Positions 61,337 through 64,000 of a stretch of 64,000 nt of DNA are shown here, in pieces. Positions within the stretch are counted from its first letter, which is position 1, and each line of letters starts with the position of its first letter. The notes beneath the pieces are model-generated. The model made no database searches. It saw nothing but the letters and a program-made list of their open reading frames with translations, and was not told where the DNA came from. The DNA comes from Tharpella sp964457755 (GTDB taxonomy: Bacteria > Desulfobacterota > Anaeroferrophillalia > Anaeroferrophillales > Tharpellaceae). A program made the translations under genes and the position numbers. The stretch covers positions 89,379-153,378 of the forward strand of contig CAYWGC010000002.1 in assembly GCA_964457755.1 (NCBI GenBank), in the 5' to 3' direction.

Positions 61337-64000
61337 TCAGGGCATACATGATCCAACATAAGTGCCGTTATCGTAAGTTTTACACGAGGTCATCTCTCCG
61401 TCCTCAGCATACTCCTTTTCCTGGCCATGCATTACACCATCCTGATAGGTTGTTGAGCTGGAGATTTGTCCGTTTGTGTAATAATATTTTTCAAGTCCAT
61501 GCTTTAATCCGTCAACATAGGGTGTTTCTCGATTCAGCTCTCCGGTTGCATAATACCTGAATTGTGTTCCATCAATTATATCATCCGTGTATGGGGTTTC
61601 TAATTTAAGCTGGTCAATAATCTCGTAATACTCTTTTGAAGTACCATTTTTCTTGCCGTCGGTATACGGGGTCTCATATTTACGGTTGCCGTTTTCGTAA
61701 TAGCCCTTTGTCATACCGTTCTTCTTGCCGTTGGTGTATGGATGTTCATAATTTAGAGGACCGCTTTTATAATATCCTTTTGTTATGCCGTGTCTGAGAT
61801 CATTCTGCCAGGGTTCATCTTTCCAACGTTCACCAGTACTATAAAAAAAATGGGCCATGCCGTTTCTTAAATCTGATTGATGCGGAATCACCGAGATTAT
61901 CAGGCCGTCTTCATGATACTCGATGTAATTTCCTTCTAAGAGGTCGTTAACATAGGGAGCCTGACTTGAGATGTTACCGCTTTCATAAAACCAGGTGCCT
62001 GTTCCTTCCCTTTTCCCGGCTTTATAAGGGGTTTCAGACTTTAATGCTCCGCTTTCAAAATAACTTTTCCACCAGCCTTCATGTTTCCCGCTTAAATTCG
62101 GTATCTCCCATCTAAGTTGGGCATTTCCCCAATAAGTGCATTGAATGGCCTGATCCGGATTGTTGGGGGGGTAGATTGCAAGAGTACCACCCCATTGATA
62201 GTCACCAGTTCCTATTTTGGGGCACCATTTTGGGTCAGGCCATCCGGTCCAGGAGGGGCTCGTGTTAACCGTAATTACAATTGTTTCCGTAATTGCGTTG
62301 GTGGTGGTCGCCGTGATCGTCGAGGTGCCGCTCGGCGGGGCTGTACCGGGTGCTATATAATTTACTGTGGCAATACCGTTGGCATTGGTATCGGCAGTGC
62401 CAGCTGAAAGTCCACCACTGTCAGTTGTAAAAGTAACGGTTTCACCTTCTACCGGATCGCCGATTTCATCAGTGACAGTCGCCGTAATCGTGCTGGTGCT
62501 TACACCATCCGCATCCACTGTGTTCGTAGATGCCGAAAGGGTCATGGCCGCCGCAATCGACTCGACTAGGATGTCCAGTTTGATTTGCTTTGAATTTGTA
62601 TAGATTTGGGGGGTGTTGAAGTAATTAGAATTGGTTACCATAACCAAAAGATTATATTTGTCATCGGTCAATGAGCGAAGATCTTTTTGTTTCAGCTCTT
62701 TAGTGCTTGAATGGGACATGTATTCGATTAGAGTACCATAGCTCTTTACTTTAAAAAGGGTAATATCACAAACATCCTGATCAATTGTAAAGTTGATGGC
62801 CTTTGCCGGGCTGATATTCGGGTAATTCAGCCCAATTGTGAACAGTTTTGCAGAAAGATCCGGATAGGTTTCTGTAAATGTCTTGGCAAGGTCAGTGTTT
62901 GACCTGATTCTAAAAATTCCCGATGTAGCATTTAAAAATGGTGCCTTTGGCACATTGTAGATATTTCCTTGGACATATTCCCTTAAGAAAGGCTCCCATG
63001 CCATAAATAGGAAGTTGGGGTTGATTGCAAGTTCTATTGCACGAACCGGGTGTTGTTGATCTAATATTTTCAGATAAATATCACGAACAATGGATTCACC
63101 ATATCTGGAGACGAGATATTTGATGAGGGCTGACATACCATAGCCGTGCTCGCCTGCATCATCTATATTTCCTTGAGTTCCAGCTTCCATGCCGTTGAAT
63201 GGCGCAATCTCGCAATCATTACGTATGGAGGAGACGTAATTGGGGGTGTCTGTAAATTTCTCTTCTGCCCAGACTGCTGTGGCTTCGTTTAACCAGTGGA
63301 GGGATAAGGTAAATGCGTTATTGGGATTCTGTCTTGAATAGCTGATTCGGGAGTCATAAAGGTACTGGATAAAATGGAAGAACTCATGCCCTGCGGTATT
63401 ACGAAGTTCAGGCAGACTACCGAGCTTATTCTGATTGAATTGCAGTGATGACCAGTTATTGCCCCATATGGATTTACAGAAGTATCCATAGGTATCTGCT
63501 GCTAAGTTCATGACCGTTACCGTAATTGGCCAACTGCTTCTTCCTTCATAACTGAAACCCATGTTTTCATAGGTGCTATAAGCCTCTTCAAGGTATTGGA
63601 AGAGAGGGTTGAGGTCGGCCCGACTTACGAAAAAGGGTGCATATCTGATCAAGAAATGGCTCTGGCTACCATTGGTGCGCAAATTTTCATTGGCGTTATA
63701 GGTCGCCCAGCCGGTAATTCCGAAAAAGTCCAGAGATATGCTGGTGTTTGAACTATTCGTGCGCAGCGGCGCATCTTTTGCAAAAATTGGGGTATTAGCA
63801 GCGGCTGTTCTTGGGAGAGATGCTAACAGGCCGGAATTAGAGTTCGCTGGCAATAGGTGATATGCCATAGTGGGAGTGATTTTACTTGAAATAAGTACCT
63901 CTTCGCCGACAACAATAAAGCTTTCACCGGATAGAGTCCCTGTAAGCTGTAAGTCAGGCAGAAGAGTCTCAGGAAAATCGTCAGGCAGACCAGTCACTCT
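61337..64000 (-). CDS. Secreted HExxH metallopeptidase with Ig-like and MORN-type repeats (5' end outside window)
   Basis: At least 887 residues are visible and the frame runs off the window. A gluzincin-like core shows HEFFH and, 30 residues on, the third ligand Glu in WLNEATAVWAEE. Then comes an invasin/Big_1-like Ig domain (SASTNTVDADGVSTSTITAT, GDPVEGETVTFTTDSGG). The C-terminal 250 residues are about ten MORN/YwqK-type repeats (GKREGTGTWFYESG, GKKNGMTKGYYENG, GLKHGLEKYYYTNG). YwqK-type repeats are linked to toxin immunity in some systems. It lies 68 bp upstream of the large secreted gene on the same strand. Confidence 0.78.
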   Translation of the reverse strand, partial: RVTGLPDDFPETLLPDLQLTGTLSGESFIVVGEEVLISSKITPTMAYHLLPANSNSGLLASLPRTAAANTPIFAKDAPLRTNSSNTSISLDFFGITGWATYNANENLRTNGSQSHFLIRYAPFFVSRADLNPLFQYLEEAYSTYENMGFSYEGRSSWPITVTVMNLAADTYGYFCKSIWGNNWSSLQFNQNKLGSLPELRNTAGHEFFHFIQYLYDSRISYSRQNPNNAFTLSLHWLNEATAVWAEEKFTDTPNYVSSIRNDCEIAPFNGMEAGTQGNIDDAGEHGYGMSALIKYLVSRYGESIVRDIYLKILDQQHPVRAIELAINPNFLFMAWEPFLREYVQGNIYNVPKAPFLNATSGIFRIRSNTDLAKTFTETYPDLSAKLFTIGLNYPNISPAKAINFTIDQDVCDITLFKVKSYGTLIEYMSHSSTKELKQKDLRSLTDDKYNLLVMVTNSNYFNTPQIYTNSKQIKLDILVESIAAAMTLSASTNTVDADGVSTSTITATVTDEIGDPVEGETVTFTTDSGGLSAGTADTNANGIATVNYIAPGTAPPSGTSTITATTTNAITETIVITVNTSPSWTGWPDPKWCPKIGTGDYQWGGTLAIYPPNNPDQAIQCTYWGNAQLRWEIPNLSGKHEGWWKSYFESGALKSETPYKAGKREGTGTWFYESGNISSQAPYVNDLLEGNYIEYHEDGLIISVIPHQSDLRNGMAHFFYSTGERWKDEPWQNDLRHGITKGYYKSGPLNYEHPYTNGKKNGMTKGYYENGNRKYETPYTDGKKNGTSKEYYEIIDQLKLETPYTDDIIDGTQFRYYATGELNRETPYVDGLKHGLEKYYYTNGQISSSTTYQDGVMHGQEKEYAEDGEMTSCKTYDNGTYVGSCMP

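Noticed and set aside
1..64000. tRNA, rRNA and CRISPR search by eye
   Set aside because: No cloverleaf-like gene with T-loop consensus, no rRNA stretch, and no array of regularly spaced direct repeats was seen; an automated scan would be needed to exclude them fully.

Overview
The window looks like chromosomal DNA of an anaerobic Gram-negative bacterium, most likely one of the Desulfobacterota (former Deltaproteobacteria). This is an inference from gene content: periplasmic murein enzymes, lipoproteins with export signals, a Crp/Fnr regulator paired with a ferredoxin/HD-domain operon, a sigma-54 regulator, a TRAP transporter, and lactate and ketone-body genes. No 16S or other rRNA, no tRNA and no CRISPR array was seen.

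Layout. Positions 1-1666 (minus) hold mreC (cut by the window edge) and mreB. Positions 2142-9747 (plus) form a tight run: exonuclease VII (xseA, xseB) with an M23 peptidase wedged between its subunits, farnesyl diphosphate synthase, an unknown Rossmann-like protein, endonuclease III, then ampD, nagZ and a namZ-type muramidase. Positions 9859-13942 carry a lipoprotein, a ferredoxin plus degenerate HD-domain pair, a divergent Crp/Fnr regulator with a palindromic operator between them, and mltD. Positions 14026-20424 hold mtgA, a membrane protein, a STAS protein, a TIM-barrel isomerase, an AEC transporter, an aminotransferase, an unknown sensor-like protein and an acetyltransferase. Positions 20634-31661 (all minus) hold a D-lactate dehydrogenase/lactate racemase pair and a probable 3-hydroxybutyrate/acetoacetate module: bdhA, TRAP dctPQM, an acyl-CoA synthetase and acetoacetyl-CoA synthetase. 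A divergent PAS/sigma-54 activator (32215-33606) faces it, with a GG-N10-GC promoter candidate between them. Positions 33756-43438 are mixed: rfbC, an MBL/rhodanese protein, a tandem hotdog protein, a 258-bp MITE-like repeat, an ACT protein, a three-gene operon (hydantoinase-like, HDAC-like, response regulator/phosphatase) and mnmA.

Positions 45583-50376 look like an acquired defence island between two secreted-protein genes of related build. It has an RHH/RelE toxin-antitoxin pair, a 53-codon stub of a type I restriction hsdM, and an AAA+ ATPase/subtilisin-like protease operon of the ietAS kind. On its right side a BACON/beta-repeat gene has lost its 5' part. This is the strongest candidate for an unusual system here. 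The stub's stop overlaps the ATPase start, so translation of the ATPase may be coupled to an hsdM remnant.

From 51356 onward come mtaB, an HD-GYP protein and a lipoprotein that seems to start at an AUC codon, a three-gene unknown operon with a Cys-rich first protein, a 1304-residue secreted protein with a nucleotidyltransferase-like motif, and a secreted HExxH metallopeptidase fused to Ig-like and MORN-type repeats (cut by the window edge).

Cell-wall genes are prominent (mreBC, M23, ampD, nagZ, namZ, mltD, mtgA). Ordinary repeats include copies of a 40-bp GC-rich motif and of the widespread ACCACGGAT-type palindromes.
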